A stretch of DNA of 8,494 nt, taken from an uncultured Burkholderiales bacterium. GTDB taxonomy: Bacteria; Pseudomonadota; Gammaproteobacteria; Burkholderiales; Burkholderiaceae_E. The position numbers and the translations under genes are program-made. The notes under the pieces were generated by a model that did not search any database, was not told the DNA's origin, and saw only the letters and a program-made list of their open reading frames with translations. Shown here piece by piece: positions 1 through 6,322 of this stretch. The stretch is taken from positions 1 to 8,494 of the forward strand of contig CAIKZV010000271.1 in assembly GCA_903831925.1 (NCBI GenBank), written 5' to 3'. Within the stretch, counting starts at the first letter, position 1, and every line of letters starts with the position of its first letter.

Positions 1-1501
1 GACTTTCGGCAGCCGCAGCACTTTCTTCGACCAGCGCTGCGTTTTGCTGCGTAGCTGCGTCCATCTGATTGACCGCATCGCCGACCTGCTGCACGCCGGT
101 GTTCTGCTCGACGCTGGCCGCGCTGATCTCGGCGACGATGCCGGTCACCCGCTGGATGGACCCGACGATCTCGTCCATGGTCTTGCCGGCCTGGTCGACC
201 AGCGCAGTGCCCTGGTCGACGCGCTCGACACTGCTGACGATCAGTGACTTGATCTCCTTGGCCGCCTCGGCGCTGCGCTGCGCAAGGTTGCGCACTTCCG
301 AGGCCACCACTGCAAAGCCCCGGCCCTGTTCGCCTGCGCGCGCCGCTTCGACGGCTGCGTTCAGCGCCAGGATATTGGTCTGGAAGGCGATGCCATCGAT
401 CACGCTGATGATGTCGCCGATTTTCCGGCTGCTCTCATTGATGTCCTTCATGGTGACGACCACCTTGCTCACCACCTCGCCGCCCTGCTGGGCCACCGCC
501 GATGCGCTCTGGGCCAGTTGATTCGCCTGCCGGGCACTGTCGGTATTGTTGCGAACCGTAGAGCTGAGCTCCTCCATCGTGGCAGCGGTCTGCTGCAGAG
601 CGCTCGCCTGCTGCTCGGTGCGATTCGACAGATCCTGATTGCCCTGTGCGATTTGCGCGCTGGCCGTGGCCACTGCCTCCGAGTTGCTGCGCACTTCAGT
701 CACCACGCCGACCAGGCTGTCACGCATGTCGGCGAGTGCGGCCATCAGGCTGCTGGTGTCGCCGGTGCGCACCGGAATCGGAACGTTGAGTTCGCCGCGT
801 GCGACCGCATTGACCGCCTCGGCCGCGTCGCCGGGTTCTGCCCCGAGTTGACGAAAGAGGCTGCGGGTCAGCGTCGCGCCGAGCACAAGCGTCAAGCCCA
901 ATAGGCCGAGGCCGCCGATCACGAGTGTGTAGGTATTGCTGCTCAAGGTTGACTCGAGTGCCGCACTGCGTACAACCAGCAGGTCTTCTTCCGCTTTCGA
1001 GAATTCCGCGATCAGGCCTCGAAAGGCATCCATCGCGGCTTTGTCCTTGCCTGCCGAGAACTCCCGCAGCAGGCCGTCGAGCGAGCCCTTGCCGGCCGAG
1101 ACCTCACGGCGCATCGTGACCAGGCCATTGGCAACCGCCATGAACTGTGTGTGAAAGCCCATCAGCTTTTCCAGTCGCGCCTGCTGCGCCGGATTGTCCG
1201 AAGTCAGCGATTTCGCATTGTCAAAGTGCGCATTAAAGGCCTTCTCGCCGAGCTTGTACGGCTCCAGGAAATTTTCACTGCCACCGGCCACGAATCCCCG
1301 CAAACCGGTCTCGATGTTGATCATGTTCTCGAGCATCCGCTGGGACGCTGTCAGCACCTGATAGGTGTGGGTATTCCAGTGAACGGTGTCGCGCAGCTTG
1401 CTGGCATTGAAGAGCGCGATACCGATCAGCGTGCTGGCGATCAGCAAGATGACCGCAAAGGTCAGGGTCATCCGCTTTTTTAAAGTCCAGCTGTCGAACA
1501 T
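1..1501 (-). CDS. Methyl-accepting chemotaxis protein, CHASE3-type sensor (C-terminus off the window)
   Basis: Inner-membrane chemoreceptor that signals through CheW/CheA to the flagellar motor. About 500 residues are visible and the frame is still open at the left edge. In order: a short cytoplasmic N-terminus (MFDSWTLKKR); TM1 at about 12-31; a periplasmic helical domain at about 35-187 with the CHASE3-like signature NIETGLRGFVAGG near residue 65; TM2 at about 190-210; HAMP at about 210-262 with LGAEPGDAAEAV; and a signalling domain from about 270 onward. That domain carries methylation-helix-like sequence near 295-320 (EQQASALQQTAATMEEL) and the conserved hairpin tip near 365-390 (AFQTNILALNAAVEAAR, GEQGRGFAVVA). 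The ATG at 1501 is chosen because GGAG lies 7 nt upstream on the minus strand and TM1 follows directly. The ligand is unknown. Only the end of the descending helix and any CheR/CheB-docking tail are missing. I see no frameshift. Confidence 0.95.
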   Translation of the reverse strand, partial: MFDSWTLKKRMTLTFAVILLIASTLIGIALFNASKLRDTVHWNTHTYQVLTASQRMLENMINIETGLRGFVAGGSENFLEPYKLGEKAFNAHFDNAKSLTSDNPAQQARLEKLMGFHTQFMAVANGLVTMRREVSAGKGSLDGLLREFSAGKDKAAMDAFRGLIAEFSKAEEDLLVVRSAALESTLSSNTYTLVIGGLGLLGLTLVLGATLTRSLFRQLGAEPGDAAEAVNAVARGELNVPIPVRTGDTSSLMAALADMRDSLVGVVTEVRSNSEAVATASAQIAQGNQDLSNRTEQQASALQQTAATMEELSSTVRNNTDSARQANQLAQSASAVAQQGGEVVSKVVVTMKDINESSRKIGDIISVIDGIAFQTNILALNAAVEAARAGEQGRGFAVVASEVRNLAQRSAEAAKEIKSLIVSSVERVDQGTALVDQAGKTMDEIVGSIQRVTGIVAEISAASVEQNTGVQQVGDAVNQMDAATQQNAALVEESAAAAES

Positions 1502-1627
1502 CGTCCATCTCCACAAAGTTGACACAGTCTGATTTGAGGGTGCCTCATTCGGCGTGGCTGATGTAACGCCGGTCGCCCTGCGGTGTCCGGCCAGCGATCG
1601 GCGGTGCGCGCGCGATCGATTGCGTTG
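1502..1627. other. Intergenic gap with inverted repeats
   Basis: This 126-bp gap lies between the DUF427 stop and the chemoreceptor start, both read on the minus strand. It holds two inverted repeats. One is GCCGG at 1568-1572 paired with CCGGC at 1587-1591, with further partial pairing inside the loop. The other is CGATCG at 1595-1600 paired with CGATCG at 1613-1618. Neither is followed by a T-tract on the minus strand, so neither is a standard intrinsic terminator. I see no good sigma-70 or sigma-28 promoter for the chemoreceptor. The gap could hold a Rho-dependent end of the upstream unit plus an unrecognised promoter. Confidence 0.35.
1509..1512 (-). promoter_or_regulatory. Shine-Dalgarno site of the chemoreceptor gene
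   Basis: On the minus strand GGAG precedes the ATG at 1501 by 7 nt. This decides that start over another ATG at 1508, which lies in a different frame and overlaps the site. Confidence 0.6.
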
Positions 1628-2182
1628 TTACCAGTGTTCGCTGCCGGGCTCGCCCTTGAACGGGCCGACCAGTTCGGGGGTGATCCAGCCGCCATAAAAG
1701 CGGCCGGGCTGTGGCACGACAGCGGCGCCATCGACACGGCAATCGAGGGGCGCGGCATAGAACGCCACGCAATCGGCCAGCGCCTGCGCATCTGGCAGCG
1801 GCTTGGGATAGCTCCAGGCGACATCGGGCAGGCGCCGATCACCATGCACTAATGTCCAGTACTGAGCCGGACCTTTCCATTCGCAAAACGAGCCGCCCGC
1901 TCCTCGCTGAAAAAGCGCCCTGGTGACGTCATCCCAGGGCAGGTAGACGCTCGGCGGATGGGAGGTCTCAAGCACCAGCACGGCGCGACGCGTGCGGGCC
2001 ACCTCAATATCACCCCATCGCACCACGATTTCACGCGTGTCCTGCGCAAGTCTCGGTGGTCGCGGGAAGTCCCAGACCGAGACCTGGCCTGGCCCGGGCG
2101 TCACCGCAAACGGCGGGCGCGTCTGGCCTTTCCAGTGCCAGTGCTCGCGAGCCGATCGGATCCAGTCGGGCAGATCACTCAT
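1628..2182 (-). CDS. DUF427 (NTP_transf_9) family protein
   Basis: This 184-residue protein is a full-length DUF427 member (Pfam NTP_transf_9, PF04248) of unknown biochemical function. Recognisable family blocks are WDFPRPPRL (about 37-45), LETSHPPSVYLP (71-82), CEWKGPAQYW (100-109), VAWSYPKPLP (121-130), FYAAPLDCRVDG (141-152) and PQPGRFYGGWITPELVGPFKG (starting at 157). The high density of conserved Trp, Tyr and Pro residues suggests a compact soluble domain. There is no signal peptide or membrane segment, so it should be cytoplasmic. The Pfam name implies nucleotidyl transfer, but nothing in the sequence shows that activity. The ATG at 2182 overlaps the TGA of the upstream lipoprotein gene as ATGA and has no strong Shine-Dalgarno site of its own, so translational coupling is likely. 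It is the last gene of the MFS-lipoprotein-DUF427 unit. The family assignment is secure; the role is not known. Confidence 0.92.
   Translation of the reverse strand: MSDLPDWIRSAREHWHWKGQTRPPFAVTPGPGQVSVWDFPRPPRLAQDTREIVVRWGDIEVARTRRAVLVLETSHPPSVYLPWDDVTRALFQRGAGGSFCEWKGPAQYWTLVHGDRRLPDVAWSYPKPLPDAQALADCVAFYAAPLDCRVDGAAVVPQPGRFYGGWITPELVGPFKGEPGSEHW
2179..2182 (-). promoter_or_regulatory. ATGA stop/start overlap (translational coupling)
   Basis: On the minus strand the ATG of the DUF427 gene and the TGA of the lipoprotein gene share four bases (ATGA). No convincing Shine-Dalgarno site precedes the downstream ATG, so terminating ribosomes probably reinitiate here. Confidence 0.75.
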
Positions 2183-2628
2183 CTGATTCGGGTCTGCTGC
2201 TCGAAGCGCATCGTGAATGCCTGCATTCTCGAGCGGTTCTTGCCCCAGTCGAAAAGGCCAAACAATGAGCGCGATCGAAAATCGATGCGCTGATCCGGTT
2301 GATTGATCCGGAAGTCGACCTGATCCCGAAAGCCCATTGGCGTGGTGAAGATCACCTGCATGGTCAGGGCGTCGCTGTGCAGGACGGTCGCCTCGGGAAA
2401 GCCTTTCAAGGTGGCCTGAAGCAGAGCCATCGCCTGTGACGGCGTGCCCTGGTAGGTCAGCGGCGCGAAGCCGCCGGTGCCTGCAGTATTCACACAGTTG
2501 CTGGGGAGCATGCAGTCCAGATCAGGGGCCTTGTCGGCCGCTGTGATGGAGTTGTGCGGCGCCGGGGTGGCGCAGGCGCTCAGCACGATTGCTGCGGTCA
2601 AGGCCGCGCACCTGGTTGTGATTTGCAT
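2179..2628 (-). CDS. DUF1499-type lipoprotein
   Basis: This 149-residue predicted lipoprotein has an N-terminal signal (MQITTRCAALTAAIVLSAC) ending in the lipobox LSAC, with the acylated cysteine at residue 19. Residue +2 is Ala, so outer-membrane sorting is expected. The mature part contains CMLPSNCVNT (about 39-48), then VDFRINQPDQRIDFRSRS and FDWGKNRSRMQAF near the end. This matches the DUF1499 pattern of a final D-x-R-S-x-S...N-R-x-R block. The function of the family is unknown. The start was set at the ATG at 2628. The same frame stays open much further upstream, but there it is only the antisense-side shadow of the MFS coding sequence, and only this ATG yields a lipoprotein signal. The gene begins 23 nt after the MFS stop with no clear Shine-Dalgarno site, and its TGA overlaps the DUF427 start by 4 nt. 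A coupled operon is likely. Confidence 0.85.
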   Translation of the reverse strand: MQITTRCAALTAAIVLSACATPAPHNSITAADKAPDLDCMLPSNCVNTAGTGGFAPLTYQGTPSQAMALLQATLKGFPEATVLHSDALTMQVIFTTPMGFRDQVDFRINQPDQRIDFRSRSLFGLFDWGKNRSRMQAFTMRFEQQTRIR

Positions 2629-2651
2629 GATGTCGATGTCAGTTGATGTGA

Positions 2652-3857
2652 TCAGTCTGCCTTGCGCTCGCTCTGCAGCCTCGGTGTCTGCGACCAGGGC
2701 AGCACTGCTGCGCCGAAAAGCGCCACAGCAGCGGCCATCAGATAGGCGGGCCCGAAGCCTGCCATTGATCCGATGGCACCGAAGGCCAAGGGCCCACCGA
2801 CCAGCCCGGCAGTCATGACCACCATCACCGCGCCGGTGGCCGAGCCGACTTCGGACGGCGGCACGCGCAACGAGACTTCGGCGAGGAACACACCATTCCA
2901 GCCCGCTGCGGTGAGTCCGAAAATCGCCAGCAGTGGCCACATCCAGAGGTCCGGGATCCGGGCACCCAACAGCCCGAGCAGCCCCGCGCAGGCAGCCGTG
3001 ACCAGGCCCAGGCCGCGCAGCACGGCAGCCGGGTTGCCGCTGCGGCTGGCTACCCAGCCCCACAGAATGCGGCCGACAAAACCGCCGGCCTGAGCGGCAG
3101 CAAGCCATTGGCCGGCCTGGATCAGGCTGGCGCCCCGTTCAGCGACCGCGTAGGTGACGAACCAGCCATTCAGGCAGATTTGCGTGGCGGCAAAGGCGCC
3201 TGCGCACAGTGACATGCGTCGCAGCTCGCGCGATGCCGCCAGGCGGCGCAGTGACTCGAGCGAGCCGATGCGTCGCACGGCGATCATTGCCGGCGCAGGC
3301 CACTGACTCATGGCCCGGCGCATCGACAACACCGCTGCCAGCAGCAGGAGTGCCACGAGCAGGCAGGCCTTTTGCCATCCGAATGTCAGCGCGATCAGCG
3401 GCAGGCTGGCCGAGGCCACGAATGAGCCAACCTGCACGCCCGCCTGCTTGAGCGAAAACAGCAGCGGCTGTTGGCGCGGGGGGACGAACTGCGACAGCAG
3501 ATGTGATGCCGCCGGGCCCTCCAGGCCATGGCCAAGGCCCAGCAGCAGGGCGCAGGCGGCGACGCCCCAGGCGGTGCCGGTGGCCGCAAAGCAAAGGCCG
3601 GCTGCGCAGCACACCAGACTGCCCTGTGTCAGTCGCCAGGCACCGAAGCGCGGAATCAGCGATCCGCTGGAGGTCGACAGAAAAATTTGCGAGAGCCAGA
3701 CAGCCGCGGTATACCAGCCCACGAAGGCGACCGGCAGTTGTGCATCGCGCGCCACCTCGGGGGCGAGCACCGGGATGACGGTATAGGCGAATGCAGCAGC
3801 GCCGACGACGCTTCCCAACCAAAGGGAGACGGCGATCGGGGCACGGGAGGCGGGCAT
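2652..3857 (-). CDS. MFS transporter (CynX/NimT-like)
   Basis: This 401-residue inner-membrane protein of the major facilitator superfamily has about 12 hydrophobic segments, the usual length and layout. From the ATG at 3857, the first segment starts around SLWLGSVVGAAAFAY. A motif-A-like loop GSLIPRFGAWR lies at about 65-75 between TM2 and TM3. GLGHGLEGPAA (about 107-117) and FSLKQAGVQVG (about 134-144) resemble the TM4-TM5 regions of CynX/NimT-type permeases. The substrate cannot be read from sequence. The frame extends to a TTG at 3926, but the extra 23 residues are polar, lack a Shine-Dalgarno site and fall in the divergent intergenic region, so the ATG is preferred. It heads the unit with the DUF1499 lipoprotein and DUF427 genes and is divergent from the nitronate monooxygenase gene, which leaves open export or uptake of a related compound. 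That link is inference only. Confidence 0.88.
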   Translation of the reverse strand: MPASRAPIAVSLWLGSVVGAAAFAYTVIPVLAPEVARDAQLPVAFVGWYTAAVWLSQIFLSTSSGSLIPRFGAWRLTQGSLVCCAAGLCFAATGTAWGVAACALLLGLGHGLEGPAASHLLSQFVPPRQQPLLFSLKQAGVQVGSFVASASLPLIALTFGWQKACLLVALLLLAAVLSMRRAMSQWPAPAMIAVRRIGSLESLRRLAASRELRRMSLCAGAFAATQICLNGWFVTYAVAERGASLIQAGQWLAAAQAGGFVGRILWGWVASRSGNPAAVLRGLGLVTAACAGLLGLLGARIPDLWMWPLLAIFGLTAAGWNGVFLAEVSLRVPPSEVGSATGAVMVVMTAGLVGGPLAFGAIGSMAGFGPAYLMAAAVALFGAAVLPWSQTPRLQSERKAD

Positions 3858-3936
3858 GCCGCGAGTGTGCCTGAGGCTGTGCCGACTCTTGCTGTCGGAT
3901 TGCCCGATGTTCGAGACCACTTTCAAGGAAACACCG
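3858..3936. promoter_or_regulatory. Divergent intergenic region between the MFS and nitronate monooxygenase genes
   Basis: These 79 bp must contain or overlap the 5' control signals of both divergent genes unless transcription enters from outside. On the minus strand TTGAAA (3921-3926) resembles a -35 box, but the matching -10 position (GCAATC, 3898-3903) is poor. On the plus strand I find no good -35/-10 pair. A short inverted repeat, TCGG at 3895-3898 and CCGA at 3904-3907, could be part of an operator but is too short to claim. No regulator gene is visible next to it. Confidence 0.35.
3925..3930 (+). promoter_or_regulatory. Shine-Dalgarno site of nitronate monooxygenase
   Basis: AAGGAA ends 6 nt before the ATG at 3937. 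It fixes that start over in-frame upstream ATGs at 3856 and 3907, which have no such site. Confidence 0.7.
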
Positions 3937-4923
3937 ATGACCGCTCTCTCGACACGACTGACTCAAGCGCTCGCACTGAAGCATCCGGTGGTGTCCGCTC
4001 CGATGGCATTTGCCGGTGGTGGTGCGCTCGCCGCGGCCGTCAGTCGCGCGGGTGGACTGGGCTTGATCGGTGGCGGCTACGGCGATCGATCCTGGCTCGA
4101 AGCGCAGTTTGAATTGAGTGCCGGCGAGCGGGTGGGGGTGGGCTTCATCACCTGGTCACTGCAAAAGTCGCCGTCCCTGCTGACTGATGTGCTCAAGCGC
4201 CGTCCGCTTGCGGTCATGCTGTCCTTTGGCGATCCGCGCCCTTTCGCCAAGCAGATTCGTGCGGCCGGTGCACGGCTCATCTGCCAGTGTCAGGACATGG
4301 GCCATGTGAAAGAGGCGGTCGATGCGGGTGCAGACCTGGTCGTCGCGCAGGGCGCTGAAGCAGGCGGACATGGCGGGCTGCGCGGCGCGCTCAGCTTTGT
4401 GCCGGAAGCGGCCGACTATCTGGCGAAGCATGCGCCCGACACGCTGCTGCTGGCGGCAGGAGGTATCGCCGATGGCCGGGGCTTGGCTGCGTCACTCATG
4501 CTTGGCGCCGACGGCGTGCTGCTTGGCACCCGTCTTTGGGCAGCCAAGGAGGCCCTGGTGCGCGAAGGCCACCATCGGGCGATCCTCGACACGAATGGCG
4601 ATGGCACCGTACGCACGACATTGGCCGATATCGCACGCCAGATTTCATGGCCTCATGGCTTTACCGCCCGAATTCGGCGCAATGCCTTCACCGATCGCTG
4701 GCAGGGGCGCGAGCAGGCGCTGGCGAACGACATTGCCGTCGAAGCGCCGCGCTATCGGCAGGCCTTTCTGGACGGCGATCCGGACAATACCGGCGTGTGG
4801 TTCGGTGAAGCGGCCGGGCTGATCGATTCGATCGAGCCCGCAGCCGACATCATCGAGCGGATGATGAGTGACGCCGTGGGCCGGCTGGCCGGGCATGGGG
4901 GTGTCCGGATTGTGGTGCCGTGA
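3937..4923 (+). CDS. Nitronate monooxygenase (2-nitropropane dioxygenase family)
   Basis: This 328-residue flavoprotein is of the NMO/2-nitropropane dioxygenase family (PF03060). Characterised members use FMN and oxygen to convert alkyl nitronates to carbonyl compounds plus nitrite. The TIM-barrel pattern is clear: HPVVSAPMAFAGGGALAAAV (16-35) at the first strand and FMN site, GGLGLIGGG (39-47), then VVAQGAEAGGHGG (135-147) with His145 at the position of the family's proposed catalytic base. LLAAGGIADGRGLAASLMLGAD (from 171) and VLLGTRLWAA (194-203) form the phosphate-binding end. There is no signal peptide, so it is cytoplasmic. The ATG at 3937 is chosen for its Shine-Dalgarno site and because the family N-terminus begins just after it. 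It is divergent from the MFS gene, and frmA begins 47 nt downstream on the same strand. Some family members are quinone reductases or FabK-type enoyl reductases instead, so the substrate is uncertain. Confidence 0.9.
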   Translation: MTALSTRLTQALALKHPVVSAPMAFAGGGALAAAVSRAGGLGLIGGGYGDRSWLEAQFELSAGERVGVGFITWSLQKSPSLLTDVLKRRPLAVMLSFGDPRPFAKQIRAAGARLICQCQDMGHVKEAVDAGADLVVAQGAEAGGHGGLRGALSFVPEAADYLAKHAPDTLLLAAGGIADGRGLAASLMLGADGVLLGTRLWAAKEALVREGHHRAILDTNGDGTVRTTLADIARQISWPHGFTARIRRNAFTDRWQGREQALANDIAVEAPRYRQAFLDGDPDNTGVWFGEAAGLIDSIEPAADIIERMMSDAVGRLAGHGGVRIVVP

Positions 4924-4959
4924 ATCAGTCTCGTGCAACACTCGCGGTTTAGTGAGATT

Positions 4960-4965
4960 GGAGAG
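4960..4965 (+). promoter_or_regulatory. Shine-Dalgarno site supporting a TTG start for frmA
   Basis: GGAGAG ends 5 nt before TTG at 4971. No in-frame ATG lies near, and the family N-terminus (MKTRAAVA) begins exactly at this codon, so TTG is very likely the true initiator. Confidence 0.75.
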
Positions 4966-4970
4966 ATCGG

Positions 4971-6089
4971 TTGAAAACGCGTGCAGCAGTGGCATTCAAG
5001 GCTGGCCAGCCTTTGAGCATCGAGACGGTCGATCTGCAGGGGCCGCGTGCGGGTGAAGTGCTGGTCGAGATTCGGGCGACCGGCATCTGCCACACCGATT
5101 ACTACACACTGTCGGGCGCCGATCCCGAAGGCTTGTTTCCGGCCATCCTCGGGCATGAGGGTGCCGGCGTGGTGCTTGATGTCGGCCCTGGCGTGACCAC
5201 CCTTCGCAAGGGCGACCATGTCATTCCGCTCTATACGCCCGAGTGCAGGCAGTGCAAGTTCTGCCTCAGCCGCAAGACCAATCTGTGCCAGCTCATCCGC
5301 GGCACGCAGGGCAAGGGGCTGATGCCCGATGCAACCAGTCGCTTCAGTCTGAACGGTGAGCCGATCCTGCACTACATGGGCACGAGCACCTTCAGCAATC
5401 ACACTGTCGTGCCCGAAATCGCGCTGGCGAAAATCCGCCCTGATGCACCTTTTGACAAGGTCTGCTACATCGGCTGCGGCGTGACCACCGGCATCGGTGC
5501 GGTGATCTTTACCGCCAAGGTCGAGGCTGGCGCCACGGTGGCGGTCTTCGGCCTGGGCGGCATCGGTCTGAATGTGATTCAGGGCGCGCGCATGGTCGGT
5601 GCCGACAAGATCATCGGCATCGATATCAATCCGGCACGCGAATCCATTGCCCGGCAGTTCGGCATGACGCATTTCCTGAATCCGGCGCAGATCGAGGCGG
5701 AAGGCGGCAACCTGGTCGATGCGATCGTGCAGCTCACCGATGGCGGCGTCGACTACAGTTTCGAATGCATCGGCAACACGAAGGTCATGCGCCAGGCGCT
5801 CGAATGCACACACAAGGGCTGGGGGCGCAGCATCATCATCGGGGTGGCCGAGGCGGGTGCCGAAATCGCGACCCGTCCCTTCCAGCTGGTCACCGGCCGC
5901 AAATGGGAGGGCACAGCGTTTGGCGGTGCCCGCGGTCGCACGGACGTCCCGCGCATTGTCGACTGGTACATGGAAGGCAAGATCAATATCGTCAGCCTGA
6001 TCACGCACACCATGCCGCTCGAGGAGATCAACCTGGGCTTCGATCTGATGAAGCGTGGTGAATCGATCCGCGGCGTCGTTCTATTCTGA
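4971..6089 (+). CDS. frmA: S-(hydroxymethyl)glutathione dehydrogenase / class III alcohol dehydrogenase
   Basis: This is a 372-residue zinc- and NAD-dependent cytoplasmic enzyme. The family oxidises S-hydroxymethylglutathione, formed from formaldehyde and glutathione, to S-formylglutathione, and also reduces S-nitrosoglutathione. Catalytic zinc ligands are Cys40 (GICHTD), His62 with Glu63 (GHEGAGVV) and Cys169 (GCGVTTG). The structural zinc is held by Cys92, Cys95, Cys98 and Cys106 (ECRQCKFC...NLC). The Rossmann motif is GLGGIGL (194-200), with Asp218 in GIDIN for NAD selectivity. Class III identity is shown by LSGADPEG (47-54), Arg110 in IRGTQGKGLMPDATSRF, and HYMGTSTFSNHTVVPE. Length and motifs are complete. 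Translation starts at TTG (4971), with GGAGAG just upstream. It follows the nitronate monooxygenase by 47 nt, and a 48-residue basic ORF starts 12 nt after its stop. No S-formylglutathione hydrolase gene is in the window. adhC is a common alternative symbol. Confidence 0.96.
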   Translation: MKTRAAVAFKAGQPLSIETVDLQGPRAGEVLVEIRATGICHTDYYTLSGADPEGLFPAILGHEGAGVVLDVGPGVTTLRKGDHVIPLYTPECRQCKFCLSRKTNLCQLIRGTQGKGLMPDATSRFSLNGEPILHYMGTSTFSNHTVVPEIALAKIRPDAPFDKVCYIGCGVTTGIGAVIFTAKVEAGATVAVFGLGGIGLNVIQGARMVGADKIIGIDINPARESIARQFGMTHFLNPAQIEAEGGNLVDAIVQLTDGGVDYSFECIGNTKVMRQALECTHKGWGRSIIIGVAEAGAEIATRPFQLVTGRKWEGTAFGGARGRTDVPRIVDWYMEGKINIVSLITHTMPLEEINLGFDLMKRGESIRGVVLF

Positions 6090-6096
6090 AAGGAGA
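6089..6096 (+). promoter_or_regulatory. Strong Shine-Dalgarno site of the small basic protein
   Basis: AAAGGAGA overlaps the last base of the frmA stop and ends 5 nt before ATG 6102. It is among the best ribosome binding sites in the window and is the main evidence that the short ORF is translated. Confidence 0.75.
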
Positions 6097-6101
6097 CTGA
6101 A

Positions 6102-6248
6102 ATGCCAAAGGGCGAGCAACGCAGCAACAAGATGAGCAAAAAGCCGAAGAAAGACACCGGTCCGATCAAGGAGTCGGTCATCGTCTCGAATCGGCCGGCG
6201 CCACCGGTCACGACGGTGATGCCCAAGGGCAAGCTGAAAAACAAGTAG
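6102..6248 (+). CDS. Small lysine-rich protein of unknown function (48 aa)
   Basis: I do not recognise a named family. The 48-residue product begins MPKGEQRSNKMSKKPKKDTG and ends VMPKGKLKNK. It has 11 Lys and 2 Arg against 3 acidic residues, no cysteine, no hydrophobic segment and no signal peptide. The N-terminal half is a Lys-rich stretch, the middle has a short hydrophobic patch (ESVIVSN), then a Pro-rich linker (RPAPP). It is probably disordered and could bind nucleic acid or ribosomes, but that is a guess from charge alone. From memory, short proteins with a similar RSNKE/KKPKK start occur in other proteobacteria as unnamed hypotheticals; I could not check this. Support for reality comes from the strong Shine-Dalgarno site, the 12-nt spacing after frmA on the same strand, and the hairpin that follows 23 nt after its stop. 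Confidence 0.72.
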   Translation: MPKGEQRSNKMSKKPKKDTGPIKESVIVSNRPAPPVTTVMPKGKLKNK

Positions 6249-6271
6249 CGACCGACCGAGGCGGCGCAGTA

Positions 6272-6298
6272 CCCCTGCGGCAGGTGATGCCGTCGGGG
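6272..6298 (+). terminator. GC-rich hairpin after the small basic gene (terminator-like, no T-tract)
   Basis: CCCC (6272-6275) pairs with GGGG (6295-6298). After one mismatch, GCGGCA (6277-6282) pairs with TGCCGT (6288-6293, one G-T wobble) around the 5-nt loop GGTGA. This gives about ten pairs starting 23 nt after the stop of the small gene. No run of T follows, so it is not a standard intrinsic terminator. It may protect the 3' end, act with Rho, or be part of the leader of the next gene. Confidence 0.4.
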
Positions 6299-6322
6299 GA
6301 GGCCTTCGTGCCGACGCGTGGC

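Noticed and set aside
1519..1524. Perfect TTGACA on the plus strand
   Set aside because: It points into genes read on the minus strand, and no -10 box or plus-strand gene follows; chance match.
1595..1603. Sigma-28-like GCCGATCG on the minus strand upstream of the chemoreceptor
   Set aside because: It matches only part of the GCCGATAA box, and there is no TAAA-type -35 element at the right spacing.
1502..1627. Possible cyclic-di-GMP riboswitch ahead of the chemoreceptor
   Set aside because: The gap lacks the conserved GEMM core sequences, and its short hairpins do not form that architecture.
3139..3984. 281-residue minus-strand frame over the MFS gene
   Set aside because: Out of frame with the MFS protein; Arg/Gly/Pro-rich product without membrane segments.
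4752..6008. 418-residue open frame antisense to frmA and the end of the nitronate monooxygenase gene
   Set aside because: It lies opposite two strongly recognisable genes, its product has no family motifs, and GC-rich codon bias creates such long antisense frames.
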